The translations under genes were made by a program, and so were the position numbers. A stretch of 61,400 nt of DNA. Source: Actinomycetota bacterium (GTDB lineage Bacteria; Actinomycetota; Rubrobacteria; Rubrobacterales; Rubrobacteraceae). This document shows positions 43,022 to 53,966 of the stretch, one piece after another (position 1 is the stretch's first letter; each line of letters starts with the position of its first letter). Location: assembly GCA_004563715.1 (NCBI GenBank), contig SIRX01000146.1:1-61400 (forward strand), in the 5' to 3' direction. The notes beneath the pieces are model-generated. The model was not told the origin of the DNA. It ran no database searches and saw only the letters and a program-made list of their open reading frames with translations.

Positions 43022-43987
43022 ATGCCGGAGAGCGTACTGGTGACCGGAGCAACGGGCTTTCTCGGCAGCCACATGGCGGAGGCCTTCGCCGCGGCGGGAT
43101 ACGAGGTGCGCTGCGGCCTGCGGGCCACGAGCGAACCGCGTTGGATCTCCGGCCTTCCCGTCGAGCCCGTGCCGCTCGACCTCGACCGTCCGGCGGACCT
43201 GACCCGCGCGCTGCGCGGCGTGGACGTGGTGGCCCACGCCGCCGGTATTACCCGGGCGCGCCGGCCGGAGGACTACGAGCGGGTGAACGCCGTCGGCACC
43301 CGGCGGCTCGCCGCCGCCGCGCGAGAAGCCGGGGTGCGGCGCTTCGTACTGGTCAGCAGCCTCGCCGCCCGCGGCCCCGACGGCTTCGGGTATCCCGCCA
43401 GCGCCTACGGCCGCAGCAAGCTGGCGGCCGAGACGTATCTCCGCTCCCTCGGTGGGCCGATGAAGACCGTCGTCCTGCGTCCAGCCGCCGTCTACGGACC
43501 GCGCGACACGGACCTCCTACCCCTGTTCCGGATGGCGGCCTCCGGCCTGCTCGCGCTCCCGGCCGGACCGGGCCTCCTGCAACCCGTATACGCGGCCGAC
43601 GCGGCGGCCGCCGTCCTGGCCGCCGCCCGCGAGCCGGAGGTAGGCTCCGGACCCTTCCCGGTGGCCGAGGCCGCCCGCTACACGTGGCCGGAGGTCGCCC
43701 GCCATCTGGCTGCCACGCTCGGATATTCCGTCCGCACCGTTCGCCTCCCGGCCGCGGCTTTCCGGATAGGGGGCCGCCTGGCCGAACGGGCGGCGAAGCT
43801 CCAGGGCTCCCCACCACTCTTCGACGAACGTCGGGCCGAGGACCTAGCCGTTTACACCTGGACCTGTGACCCCTCGGCTACGGAGAAAGCGCTCGGGTGG
43901 CGGGCGGAGGTGCCGCTGCCGGGGGGCCTGGCGCGGACCGCCCGTTGGTACGAGGAGGCGGGTTGGCTCCGTACCGGGTCGCGATGA
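43022..43987 (+). CDS. NAD(P)-dependent epimerase/dehydratase (candidate CerR-like reductase)
   Basis: VTGATGFLGSHMAEAFAAAGYEV Rossmann; YGRSKLAAE. Confidence 0.85.
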   Translation: MPESVLVTGATGFLGSHMAEAFAAAGYEVRCGLRATSEPRWISGLPVEPVPLDLDRPADLTRALRGVDVVAHAAGITRARRPEDYERVNAVGTRRLAAAAREAGVRRFVLVSSLAARGPDGFGYPASAYGRSKLAAETYLRSLGGPMKTVVLRPAAVYGPRDTDLLPLFRMAASGLLALPAGPGLLQPVYAADAAAAVLAAAREPEVGSGPFPVAEAARYTWPEVARHLAATLGYSVRTVRLPAAAFRIGGRLAERAAKLQGSPPLFDERRAEDLAVYTWTCDPSATEKALGWRAEVPLPGGLARTARWYEEAGWLRTGSR

Positions 43988-45126
43988 GCGGCCGGCCCCT
44001 CATCCTCTTCGCCACCATCGCCGCCGGCGGCGGGCACGTGGCGACGGCCCGGGCGATGGCCGAGGCCGTCGAGCTTCTCCACCCGGGGCGCTTCGACCTG
44101 CGCGTCTCGGACTACATGAAAGAGGTCGGCGTCGCGGGCCTCGACCGGCGGCACAAGGACTCCTGGCGCCGGGCGTTGCGCTACCCGGTCCTCGCCCGCA
44201 CCGGCCAGCGCCTCATAGACGCCTCCCCCCGGCTGACCGTCGCCGCGCAGCGCCGCCTGCTGAGAGGTTTTGCCCGCGCCGCCGCCGAGGACCTGGGCAG
44301 AAAAAGGCCGCTGCTCGTCGTCTCCAACCACGGCCTCATCACCGCGGGGCTGGCCGAGGCTCGGCGGCTCCACGGCCTGCGGGTTCCGGTCCTCACCTTC
44401 GCCACCGAGCCTCACGGCATCAGCGCCTACTGGGCGGAGCCGCGGGCGGAGCACGTCGTGGTTCCTTCTGAGAGCATCCGCCGCCGGCTCGCGCGTTTCG
44501 GCGTGCCGGCGGCGAAGCTGGCGGTGGTGGGCTACCCGGTGCGGCAGGCGTTCCTGAACGCGCCCACGAAAGAGGAGGCCCGGGCCCAACTGGGCCTTCG
44601 GCAACGCCTCACCTGCCTCGCCGCCTTCGGGGGCGAGGGTGTAGGAGGCAACCAGCGGCGCCTGGTGCGTACCCTCCTGGACTCGGAGACCGCCCCGCAG
44701 GTCGTCGTGGTTACCGGGCGCAACCCGGCCGCGAGGGCCGCGCTGGAGGAGCTTGCCGTCGAAGACGACCGGCTCCGGGTAGAAGGTTACGTGGACGACG
44801 TCGCCTCCTACCTGGCGGCGGCCGACGTGTTCGTGGGCAAGGCGGGGCCGGCCTCGGTCTACGAGGCGCTGGCGGTGGGGCGGCCCGCGATCCTCACCGG
44901 CTACGCCGGCCTGAACGAGCGCGGCGTAGCCCGCTTTGTCGAGCGAGAGGAGATGGGCGTCTTCGCCGGGACCGGCGCGAGGTTCCGGGAGAGCCTGCGG
45001 CACTACGCCTCAAACCCGGCACTTCTGGAGGAGACGGCGCTGCGGTGCCGGGCGCTGGACCTGGGGTACGCGACGGAGCGCCTGGCCCGCTACGTCGTCC
45101 GCTACGCGCTGGAGAGGGGTAGCTAG
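43984..45126 (+). CDS. GT28-type glycosyltransferase (MGDG synthase/MurG-like)
   Basis: FATIAAGGGHVATARAMAEAV; VVGYPVRQAF; GYVDDVASYLAAADVFVGKAGPASVYEALAVGRPAIL. Confidence 0.88.
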   Translation: MSGRPLILFATIAAGGGHVATARAMAEAVELLHPGRFDLRVSDYMKEVGVAGLDRRHKDSWRRALRYPVLARTGQRLIDASPRLTVAAQRRLLRGFARAAAEDLGRKRPLLVVSNHGLITAGLAEARRLHGLRVPVLTFATEPHGISAYWAEPRAEHVVVPSESIRRRLARFGVPAAKLAVVGYPVRQAFLNAPTKEEARAQLGLRQRLTCLAAFGGEGVGGNQRRLVRTLLDSETAPQVVVVTGRNPAARAALEELAVEDDRLRVEGYVDDVASYLAAADVFVGKAGPASVYEALAVGRPAILTGYAGLNERGVARFVEREEMGVFAGTGARFRESLRHYASNPALLEETALRCRALDLGYATERLARYVVRYALERGS

Positions 45127-45127
45127 C

Positions 45128-46180
45128 GTGCTCCGAAACTTGCTGGTCCGGACCGGGGTCTTCCTCGCGCTCAGCCTGGGACTCGGTATTTCGGGCCTGT
45201 ACCTGGTGGCCGGCGCGGAGGTTTTCCGGGCTGAGACCTACCGCGTCAAGGACCTGAGCGCCGGCATACTTTTCGTGTGCCTGGCGGCGTTCCTGATGGA
45301 GTGGCTGATGCCGCCCGTGAGGCTCCTGCTGTTGTGCAAAAACCAGCGCGTAGGCATGACCTACCGTGCGGCGCTGCTCGTGCACCTCGTCTCGGTCTTC
45401 GGGGCCGTGGTCACGCCGGGCAACGCCGGGCAGGCCCCGGCGGCCGTGGCGGCAATCAAAAGCACCGGCGCGCCCCTGGGCAAGAGCCTCGGGGTCGTAC
45501 TGCAGGTCTTTATCCTGGACCTGTTCTTCTTTGCCTGGGCCGTACCGCTGAGCCTCTTGTTCTTGATCTCCACCCGCGCCGTCGCGCTGCCCGGGAGCGT
45601 CGAGGCCGCAGCGCTCCTGATGTCTGTCCTGGCGCTCGCCGGAGCCGTGGCGCTAGGCCGCTATCCCCGGCCCTTAATGGCCGCGCTGCACGCCCTGGCG
45701 AAGCCTCCGCCGCTCCGCCGCTTCGAAGCCCGGCTGCGCCGGGTCGCCCGGGATTACGGCCGGAGCGTCTGGCTCTACCGGAGCACGCCCCTCGCCCGGC
45801 GCCTGGCGCTCAACACCGTGACCGCCGTCCACTGGCTCGCCGCGTTCGTTCTCCTCTGGGGGCTGCTCGAGGTCTACGGCGTGGACGTGGGCCTCGGGGT
45901 GACGCTGGCGCTGCTCAACATCCTCACGCTGGTCTCCCAGGCCGTGCCCACACCGGGCGGGGCGGGTTTCGTGGAGGCCGCCGTAGGTTTGAGCCTCGGC
46001 ACCTACGCCACGGGTGGCAGCGTGGCCGCGGCCCTGCTCATCTGGCGGCTGCTGGCCTTCAATGTCATCTTCCTGATCGGTCCCGCTGCTGGCTGGCTTC
46101 TGTACCTCCGGGCGGGCGGCCCAGGCCGGAGAGCCGCAGAAAGAAAGCGTCCCGGACGGCGGTCGGCAGCAGGGCCATGA
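45128..46180 (+). CDS. Lysylphosphatidylglycerol synthase TM/UPF0104-type flippase-like membrane protein
   Basis: Multi-TM with VVTPGNAGQAPAAVAAIKSTGAPLGKSLGVVLQVFILD and VPTPGGAGFVEAAVGLSL. Confidence 0.82.
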   Translation: MLRNLLVRTGVFLALSLGLGISGLYLVAGAEVFRAETYRVKDLSAGILFVCLAAFLMEWLMPPVRLLLLCKNQRVGMTYRAALLVHLVSVFGAVVTPGNAGQAPAAVAAIKSTGAPLGKSLGVVLQVFILDLFFFAWAVPLSLLFLISTRAVALPGSVEAAALLMSVLALAGAVALGRYPRPLMAALHALAKPPPLRRFEARLRRVARDYGRSVWLYRSTPLARRLALNTVTAVHWLAAFVLLWGLLEVYGVDVGLGVTLALLNILTLVSQAVPTPGGAGFVEAAVGLSLGTYATGGSVAAALLIWRLLAFNVIFLIGPAAGWLLYLRAGGPGRRAAERKRPGRRSAAGP

Positions 46181-47930
46181 CGCGGGCCGGGACCGCGTCG
46201 AGCGTGGCGAGCCGGCGCGCCGGCGTCCGCCGCGAGAGCGCCGCTTTTACCACGGTGTCCGCCACCTTCTCGACGCTGGTCGCGTTGCCGGTGCCCCACA
46301 GCGGGCTCTCCAGGAAAGCCTCCAGGTAGCCGCCCCAGCCGTCGCGGGCGGCGGAGGCCTGCTTTCTCAGGGAAGCCTTCGCCTTCTCGGCGAAGCCGGT
46401 GTCTATCGCGCCGGGGATGAGCACCACGACTTCCACGCCCCAGGGCTTGAGCTCCATGCGCAGGGCGTCGCTCATGGCTTCGAGGGCGTATTTCGAGGCC
46501 GAGTAGGCTCCCATAAACGGCGTCGTGACAGAGCCGTTGGTGGAGCTGATGTTGATGATGCGGCCCCAACCCCGCTCCCGCATCCCGGGCGCCACCGCCC
46601 GCGCCAGCAGGAGGGGGCCGTAGGCGTTGACGCCGAACTGCAGCTCCACGTCCCCGAACGCCTGCCTTTCGAGGGCGTCCGGCCTGGCTAGCCCCGCGAC
46701 GTTTACCAGCAGGTCCACGGCTCCGCCCCGGCTTTCTATCTCCTCCACGGCCGCCGCGACGCTCTCTTTGGAGGTGACGTCCAGGGCGAGTGGGTGTGCG
46801 TCCTCGATGCCTGCGGGCGGCTCCAGGTCCGCCGCCCAGACCGTTATTCCCTTTCCGGCCAGCTTGCGGGCCACGGCCCGGCCCAGGCCGCCCGCCGCGC
46901 CCGTGACGAGCGCGACCGAGGGCCGCCGCAGCAGGCCCGCACGCCGCAGCCACGCCTCCGTCTCCCGCAAGCCGGCCTCCAGGCTCACCTCGGGCTCGAA
47001 GCCCAGGATTCGTCTCGCTCTCTCTCCGGCGTACGTCGCGCGGCTCGTCATCACGCCGACCATCTCGGGGACGGCGCGGGGCCGCCGGCCGAGGGCGCGC
47101 TCCGCCCTCTCTGCCGCCCGGGCGCCGGCCCGGGCCAGCGGGGCCGGTACGCGGCGCAGGGGTTTCCCCGTCATCGTTGCGTAGGAGCCCAGAAACTCGT
47201 TCCACGTCACGGGTCCCGCGCCGACGTTGAACGTCTCGCCCGCGGCCTCCGGGACGGAGCCGGCCAGCTCGAAAGCCCGGGCCACATCCTCAACGTAGAC
47301 CGGGTCCGCCAGGTCTTCACCGTCGCCGATCACGACGGGCAGCCCTCTGGAGATCGCGGCGAACGGCGCCTCCGTCCAGGACGGAGACCCGGGACCGTAG
47401 ATCATGGTCGGCCGCAACACCACGAGATCCAGCCCGGCACGCCCGGCCTCGCGCCGCGCCGCCCTCTCGGCCTCTATCTTGGTATCCCCGTAGAGGTCGC
47501 CTACGCTTCGGAGCGGCCGCTCCTCGGTGACGAACCCTTCCCGCACCGGGCCGTACACCGCGATGCTGCTCGCCAGCACCACCCGCCGCGTACCGGCCTC
47601 CGCGGCGGCCCGCACCACGTTCTCCGTGCCGCCGACGTTCACCGCGTAGGCCAGCTGCTCATCGAAAGGCGTCCCCATCCAGGCCGCCAGGTGGAACACC
47701 ACCTGACATCCCCGGACGAGCTCCCCGACGTTTCTGGCCTCCCGAACGTCGCCACGCACCGGCTCCGCCCCGGTGCTGCCCAGGCGTTCCGCACCGGCTT
47801 GGTCGCGCACCAGCCCCCGGACGCGATGCCCCTGCTGCACGAGACGGCGAACCAGCGCCGTTCCCAGGGAGCCTCCGGCCCCGGTGACCGCGACCGCCGC
47901 CGGGGAGCTTCTCGTTTCGTTGTTCTGCAC
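46065..47930 (-). CDS. Fusion protein: N-terminal NAD-dependent epimerase + C-terminal short-chain dehydrogenase
   Basis: Two Rossmann motifs (VTGAGGSLGTALVRRLV; VTGAAGGLGRAVARKLA), YGDTKIEAE and YSASKYALEAM catalytic motifs. Confidence 0.88.
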   Translation of the reverse strand: MQNNETRSSPAAVAVTGAGGSLGTALVRRLVQQGHRVRGLVRDQAGAERLGSTGAEPVRGDVREARNVGELVRGCQVVFHLAAWMGTPFDEQLAYAVNVGGTENVVRAAAEAGTRRVVLASSIAVYGPVREGFVTEERPLRSVGDLYGDTKIEAERAARREAGRAGLDLVVLRPTMIYGPGSPSWTEAPFAAISRGLPVVIGDGEDLADPVYVEDVARAFELAGSVPEAAGETFNVGAGPVTWNEFLGSYATMTGKPLRRVPAPLARAGARAAERAERALGRRPRAVPEMVGVMTSRATYAGERARRILGFEPEVSLEAGLRETEAWLRRAGLLRRPSVALVTGAAGGLGRAVARKLAGKGITVWAADLEPPAGIEDAHPLALDVTSKESVAAAVEEIESRGGAVDLLVNVAGLARPDALERQAFGDVELQFGVNAYGPLLLARAVAPGMRERGWGRIINISSTNGSVTTPFMGAYSASKYALEAMSDALRMELKPWGVEVVVLIPGAIDTGFAEKAKASLRKQASAARDGWGGYLEAFLESPLWGTGNATSVEKVADTVVKAALSRRTPARRLATLDAVPARVMALLPTAVRDAFFLRLSGLGRPPGGTEASQQRDRSGR

Positions 47931-49123
47931 TATAGGTCCGTCCTCTCGTCCGGTTTCTCTCTACGTGCGGCCGTCGCCGGGGCCAGCAGTGAGGCGTAGA
48001 TCTCCTCCAGCCGGCGTCCGCTCTCGTGTACGTCGTGCGCCCGGGCAGTCCGCCCGGCGTTTCGTTGCAGACGCCGGAGCCTCTCCGGGTCCTGCAGCAG
48101 GCCGTCTACGGCTCGCGCCGCTCTCTCCAGATCGTCCGCCTCGTAGCAGAGACCGCAGCCGGCTTGCCGGACCATGTCGCACACCGCGCTGGTCGCCGAC
48201 CGGAGGGCTATTACGGCGCATCCCCGCGCCATCGCCTCCAGGGTGGCGATGCTCTGGAGCTCGGTCGGAGAAGGCATCAAGAACAAATCGCTGGCCTCGA
48301 GAAGGTCCTGCTTCTCCGTTTCCGGCACGTAGCCCAGAAAGCTCACCACTTCTTCCAGACCCAGCTCCTTTCTGCGCCGCTCCAACGGCTGGCGCAGCGG
48401 CCCCGCACCGGAGATCAACAGTCGGAAGTCCCGGCGTCGCGCTGCCAGGGCCGCGGCTATGTCCAGCAGGTCCAGGGGACGTTTCTCGTGCGAGAGGCGG
48501 CCTACGTGGGCGAGCAGGAACTTGTCGCCGGCCAGATGCCGCCCCCGCAGGTTGGCCGCGCGTTCGCGGCTGCCGGGGTCTCTGTGCGGGAGCCGGAGCC
48601 CGTTGGAGACGACGTGGACCGGGCGGGAGGTGTAGGAAGCCGCCAGCCGGGCGGCGAACGGCGTGGGCGCGACCAGGCAGTCCGGGTGGCGGTAGAGGAA
48701 CGTATACCAGGCGTGCAGCACCCGGGAGACCAGAGGCCGCAGCCGCTCGAAGTGGAGCGTCATGCTCTCCTCCTGGGTGTGGAAGCCCATCACGGCCGGC
48801 ACGTCCGCCCTGCGGACGGCCTGGAGCGCCCGCAGGGCGAGCGGCGTCGGGGTGTTGACCTGGAGCACTTCGGCCCAGGTTACCATCTCCGCTATGGCCG
48901 ACCGGCGGGGCAGGGCGAGTTGCGTCTGCTTTCCGCCCGGGCGCCACGCGGGCAACCGGGTGACGCGCACGCCGGGGGGCGGACCGGCCGGCGACTTCTC
49001 GGTTCCGGCCAGGGCACGCACCTCGTGGCCGCGGGCCAGCAGGGCCTCGATGTGCCCCTCCGTGGCGGCGGCCTGGCCGCCGTAACCGGGGTACAGGTCG
49101 TCGGCGACGAACGCTACGCGCAT
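47930..49123 (-). CDS. GT4-family glycosyltransferase
   Basis: MRVAFVADDLYPGYGGQAAATEGHIEAL; VGRLSHEKRPLDLLDIAAAL; PSPTELQSIATLEAMARGCAVIA; stop overlaps next gene's start. Confidence 0.9.
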   Translation of the reverse strand: MRVAFVADDLYPGYGGQAAATEGHIEALLARGHEVRALAGTEKSPAGPPPGVRVTRLPAWRPGGKQTQLALPRRSAIAEMVTWAEVLQVNTPTPLALRALQAVRRADVPAVMGFHTQEESMTLHFERLRPLVSRVLHAWYTFLYRHPDCLVAPTPFAARLAASYTSRPVHVVSNGLRLPHRDPGSRERAANLRGRHLAGDKFLLAHVGRLSHEKRPLDLLDIAAALAARRRDFRLLISGAGPLRQPLERRRKELGLEEVVSFLGYVPETEKQDLLEASDLFLMPSPTELQSIATLEAMARGCAVIALRSATSAVCDMVRQAGCGLCYEADDLERAARAVDGLLQDPERLRRLQRNAGRTARAHDVHESGRRLEEIYASLLAPATAARREKPDERTDL

Positions 49124-49358
49124 CCGCCTGCGCGCCCGGGTGTTCGGGGTGTGGTGGCGGGGATCTTCGGCACCTCCGTCTTCTGAGATCTTTTTGTTTT
49201 CCAGCAAGAAAGACTACACCACACGGCCGGGAGCGGTGAGTTAGTTACCGGCGATGGCATCCCCGGTTTGCTAGACTCTCGGAGATGGATGGCTTGCTTG
49301 TGCCGGGTTTGACGAGAAGGACGTCGGGTCCCGGTCTGCAAAGGGTGAAGGGAAAAAC

Positions 49359-50957
<1,599 letters not shown>

Positions 50958-50988
50958 CGCCCGTTACCGCCGGGGTTTGCCACAGCCT

Positions 50989-51990
50989 CTAGAACGCGAG
51001 ATGCGGGGCCAGAAGCCCTTCCAACGGTTCGCCCGACATCGCCGCTACCGGGAGCGCGGCCATGAGCAGGACACGCGCCTTCTGGCCGTTCAGGCTGCCG
51101 GCGAAGATGGCCCCCGCCGCGTGCAGATCGTGGCCGCCGCCGTTGCCGTAGACCGGCTCTGCCCGGCCCTCCGCGCAGCGGGAGACGACCAGCACCGCGA
51201 CACCGGCCTCTACGCAATGCCTCACCTCTTCCAGAACCTCGTGGTTTCCGTTGCCGATGCCGAAGGCTTCCAGGATTAGGCCCCGGGCGCCGGCATCCCG
51301 GGCGGCCCGCAGCAAAGCACCGTCCGCGCCCGCGGCGAGCTTGATCAGGTCCACCCGGGGCAACTCGCGTAGTTCCCGGGCCAGGTTTCCGGGACGGCGG
51401 CGGGGGTGGAAGACGTGGACGCCCTCCCCCGTAACGGACCCGACGGGACCGCAGCCGGGTGAGGCGAAGGCCCGCGGGTCCGTGGTGTGGGCCTTGGTGG
51501 CCTCGCGGGCGCCCTCGACGGTGCCGCCCATCACGATGACGGCTCCCAGGCCGCGAGACGCCGGGTCCGCGGCCACCCGGACGGCGTCCCGGAGGTTACG
51601 GGGGCCGTCGGTGTCGAGAACGGCGGCGTTGCGCTGCGCCCCGGTAAAGACGACGGGCTTCTCCCCGGCGTAGAGGAGGTCCACCAGGTAGGCCGTCTCC
51701 TCCATAGTGTCGGTGCCGTGGGTGACGACCACGCCATCCACGGCCGGTTCGGCGTCCAGCGCGCGGACCCGGCGGGCCACCTCCAGCATGTTTTCGGGGG
51801 CCATCAGGTAACCGCCGATCTCGAACACCTCCTCGGCCCGGACTTCGGCGGCTTCTTCGAGGCCCGGCACGCCGGAAAGGAGCTCCTCGCCCGGCACCGA
51901 CGCTACCACGCCGCCCGCGGGGTCGGGCCGGGACGCTATGGTCCCGCCGGTCGTAAGAACAACGACTCTCGCTCTGGATTCTCTCTCCAC
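50989..51990 (-). CDS. L-asparaginase
   Basis: VVLTTGGTIASRPD; VDGVVVTHGTDTMEETAYLVDLL. Confidence 0.93.
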   Translation of the reverse strand: MERESRARVVVLTTGGTIASRPDPAGGVVASVPGEELLSGVPGLEEAAEVRAEEVFEIGGYLMAPENMLEVARRVRALDAEPAVDGVVVTHGTDTMEETAYLVDLLYAGEKPVVFTGAQRNAAVLDTDGPRNLRDAVRVAADPASRGLGAVIVMGGTVEGAREATKAHTTDPRAFASPGCGPVGSVTGEGVHVFHPRRRPGNLARELRELPRVDLIKLAAGADGALLRAARDAGARGLILEAFGIGNGNHEVLEEVRHCVEAGVAVLVVSRCAEGRAEPVYGNGGGHDLHAAGAIFAGSLNGQKARVLLMAALPVAAMSGEPLEGLLAPHLAF

Positions 51991-52035
51991 AGAACCGCTC
52001 CCGGGCTCGCCTCCTGACCGGCGCGGATTCTACCA

Positions 52036-53034
52036 GTGTCCGTGGACGTTTATCTCACCGGGCACTATCCTGTGTCAGCCCTGTACCCGATACCCGAAGG
52101 AGTCGAGATAGCGAGGATACCCCCGCACGTCTTCCTCGCGCTCGCGGCCCTTTTCTGGGCCGGCAACTTCGTGGTGGGAGGACCTCTCGCGGAGGTGCTG
52201 CCGCCCTTCGGTTTGAACTTCCTCCGGTGGTGCGTGGCGTGCGCGGTCCTGATCCCTCTCACCTTCGCGCGCGAGGGCACCGCTTTCCTCCGGCCGGCCC
52301 TGCGGATGTGGCCCTCGATGCTGGTGATGGCGGTGACCGGTGTGCTGCTCTTCAACTCCCTAGTGTACCTGGCCCTGACGGAGACCACGAGCATCAACGC
52401 GGCCCTCATCAACGGGGCGACCCCCATCCTGACGCTCTTTGTCGCCGCGGCGCTCGGGGGCGGCGCGCCGACGGGCCGGCGGCTCTTCGGCTCGGCGGTC
52501 TGTCTCGCGGGTGTGGCGTGGATCGTCTCCCGAGGCTCTCTGGAAGTTCTGCTGGGCCTGTCGCCGAACCGGGGTGACCTGCTGATGCTGATCGCGGCGT
52601 TTTGCTGGGCCGTCTACACGGTGCTGAGCGGCGGGGCGGCGCGCCGGATCTCCCCGCTCGCCGCTACGACGGTGAGCGCGGTCATGGCCCTGCCGCTGCT
52701 CGGGCTCTTCGGCGGCTACGAGTTGTTGACGCAGCCGGTGGGGGAGGTCTCACCGGCCGTGGTGTCGGGCCTTCTGTACATCGGCCTCGCCGCCTCGGTG
52801 GCGGCCTTCCTCTGCTGGAACACCGGCATCGGCAGGCTGGGGGCCGCCCGGGGCGCTATCTTCCTGAACCTGGTGCCGGTGTTTACTGCGGCCATCGCCG
52901 TGCCCGCGCTGGGCGAGCGCCTGTTGCCCGTGCAACTCCTCGGCGGCCTGCTGGTCTTCGTGGGCGTCACCATAGTGTCCCGGCCGGCCCGGGAGGGCAA
53001 GAGGACCGCGCCGCCGGGCACCCCGGCCCCGTAG
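52036..53034 (+). CDS. EamA/DMT-superfamily transporter
   Basis: Ten hydrophobic segments; LFWAGNFVVGGPLAEVLPPFGLNFLRW. Confidence 0.85.
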   Translation: MSVDVYLTGHYPVSALYPIPEGVEIARIPPHVFLALAALFWAGNFVVGGPLAEVLPPFGLNFLRWCVACAVLIPLTFAREGTAFLRPALRMWPSMLVMAVTGVLLFNSLVYLALTETTSINAALINGATPILTLFVAAALGGGAPTGRRLFGSAVCLAGVAWIVSRGSLEVLLGLSPNRGDLLMLIAAFCWAVYTVLSGGAARRISPLAATTVSAVMALPLLGLFGGYELLTQPVGEVSPAVVSGLLYIGLAASVAAFLCWNTGIGRLGAARGAIFLNLVPVFTAAIAVPALGERLLPVQLLGGLLVFVGVTIVSRPAREGKRTAPPGTPAP

Positions 53035-53125
53035 CAGAAGCAGAAGAACGTCTTTCGCTTTACACAGCCGGGGGGCCTCGGGTGCTATAAAGCGGGCAAC
53101 GGTGGTTCTACAAGGAGGTTGGCGG

Positions 53126-53641
53126 TTGGCGCGGAGCATCGAGTGGGTCGGATGGGCGGGGGACACGCCGGTCCCCAACGGGGCGCCCCCGGGGTTCGTG
53201 CCGCACGTCCATCGCCGGGTGTTTGAGGTCGCGCGTCCGCGGGAGCGGGTGTGGGCGTGGCTCAACGATCCGGCCACGTTCGTCGAGGGCCAGGTGTGGC
53301 CCTTCCGGGTCGAGTTCGTGGGCGGCGGCTTCGAGCCCGGGGTGCTCAACACCCACCACGGCCCGCTGATGAGCTTCGCCGGAGCGATAGGGGAGGTAAG
53401 AGGGCCGGAAGAGGGCGGGGCTGCCTACCGGGATCTCAGGTACTTTTACGGGAGCTACGCGATCAGCCCGCGCCTCGTCCGCCCCACGCGGCTTCAGTTC
53501 TGGGCCGGGGATGCGGGCCCGGGAACGCGGGTGACCTTGCAGGTGGACAGCCTGGTGCGGGATTTTTTCTCGGGCCCCTGGACCCTGATACAAAAGGTGT
53601 TCTGGAGCCGCTTCCCCCGCTGGATGGCCTCCGCCCTCTGA
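53126..53641 (+). CDS. Hypothetical SRPBCC/START-like protein
   Basis: RRVFEVARPRERVWAWLNDPATFVEGQVWPFRVEF; TTG start with AAGGAGG. Confidence 0.55.
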   Translation: MARSIEWVGWAGDTPVPNGAPPGFVPHVHRRVFEVARPRERVWAWLNDPATFVEGQVWPFRVEFVGGGFEPGVLNTHHGPLMSFAGAIGEVRGPEEGGAAYRDLRYFYGSYAISPRLVRPTRLQFWAGDAGPGTRVTLQVDSLVRDFFSGPWTLIQKVFWSRFPRWMASAL

Positions 53642-53723
53642 ACCGGGAAGGCTTGCGCGGCTTTCCGACCGGGTATAGACGTACGGGCAACAGGTTGGAG
53701 TACAAGAACCCGGGAGGAGAAAC

Positions 53724-53882
53724 GTGGACATCATCCGCATCGTGGCGGCGATAATCCTGCCGCCGCTGGGCGTTTTCCTGCAGGTAGGTATCGGCAAGCA
53801 ATTCTGGCTGAACATCCTGCTCACGATCCTGGGGTACGTGCCGGGCATCGTGCATGCGGTCTGGATCATCGCCCGGAGGTAG
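53724..53882 (+). CDS. YqaE/Pmp3 family small membrane protein (52 aa)
   Basis: VDIIRIVAAIILPPLGVFLQVGIGKQFWLNILLTILGYVPGIVHAVWIIARR; below the ORF track length cut-off. Confidence 0.92.
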   Translation: MDIIRIVAAIILPPLGVFLQVGIGKQFWLNILLTILGYVPGIVHAVWIIARR

Positions 53883-53966
53883 ACCCGGGGCGGCCCTTTT
53901 CTGGCGGAGGGGACGTGAGGCCCGTCCACGCCCCCTTCCCCGCTTCTGCTTACATCGCGTCCTGCT

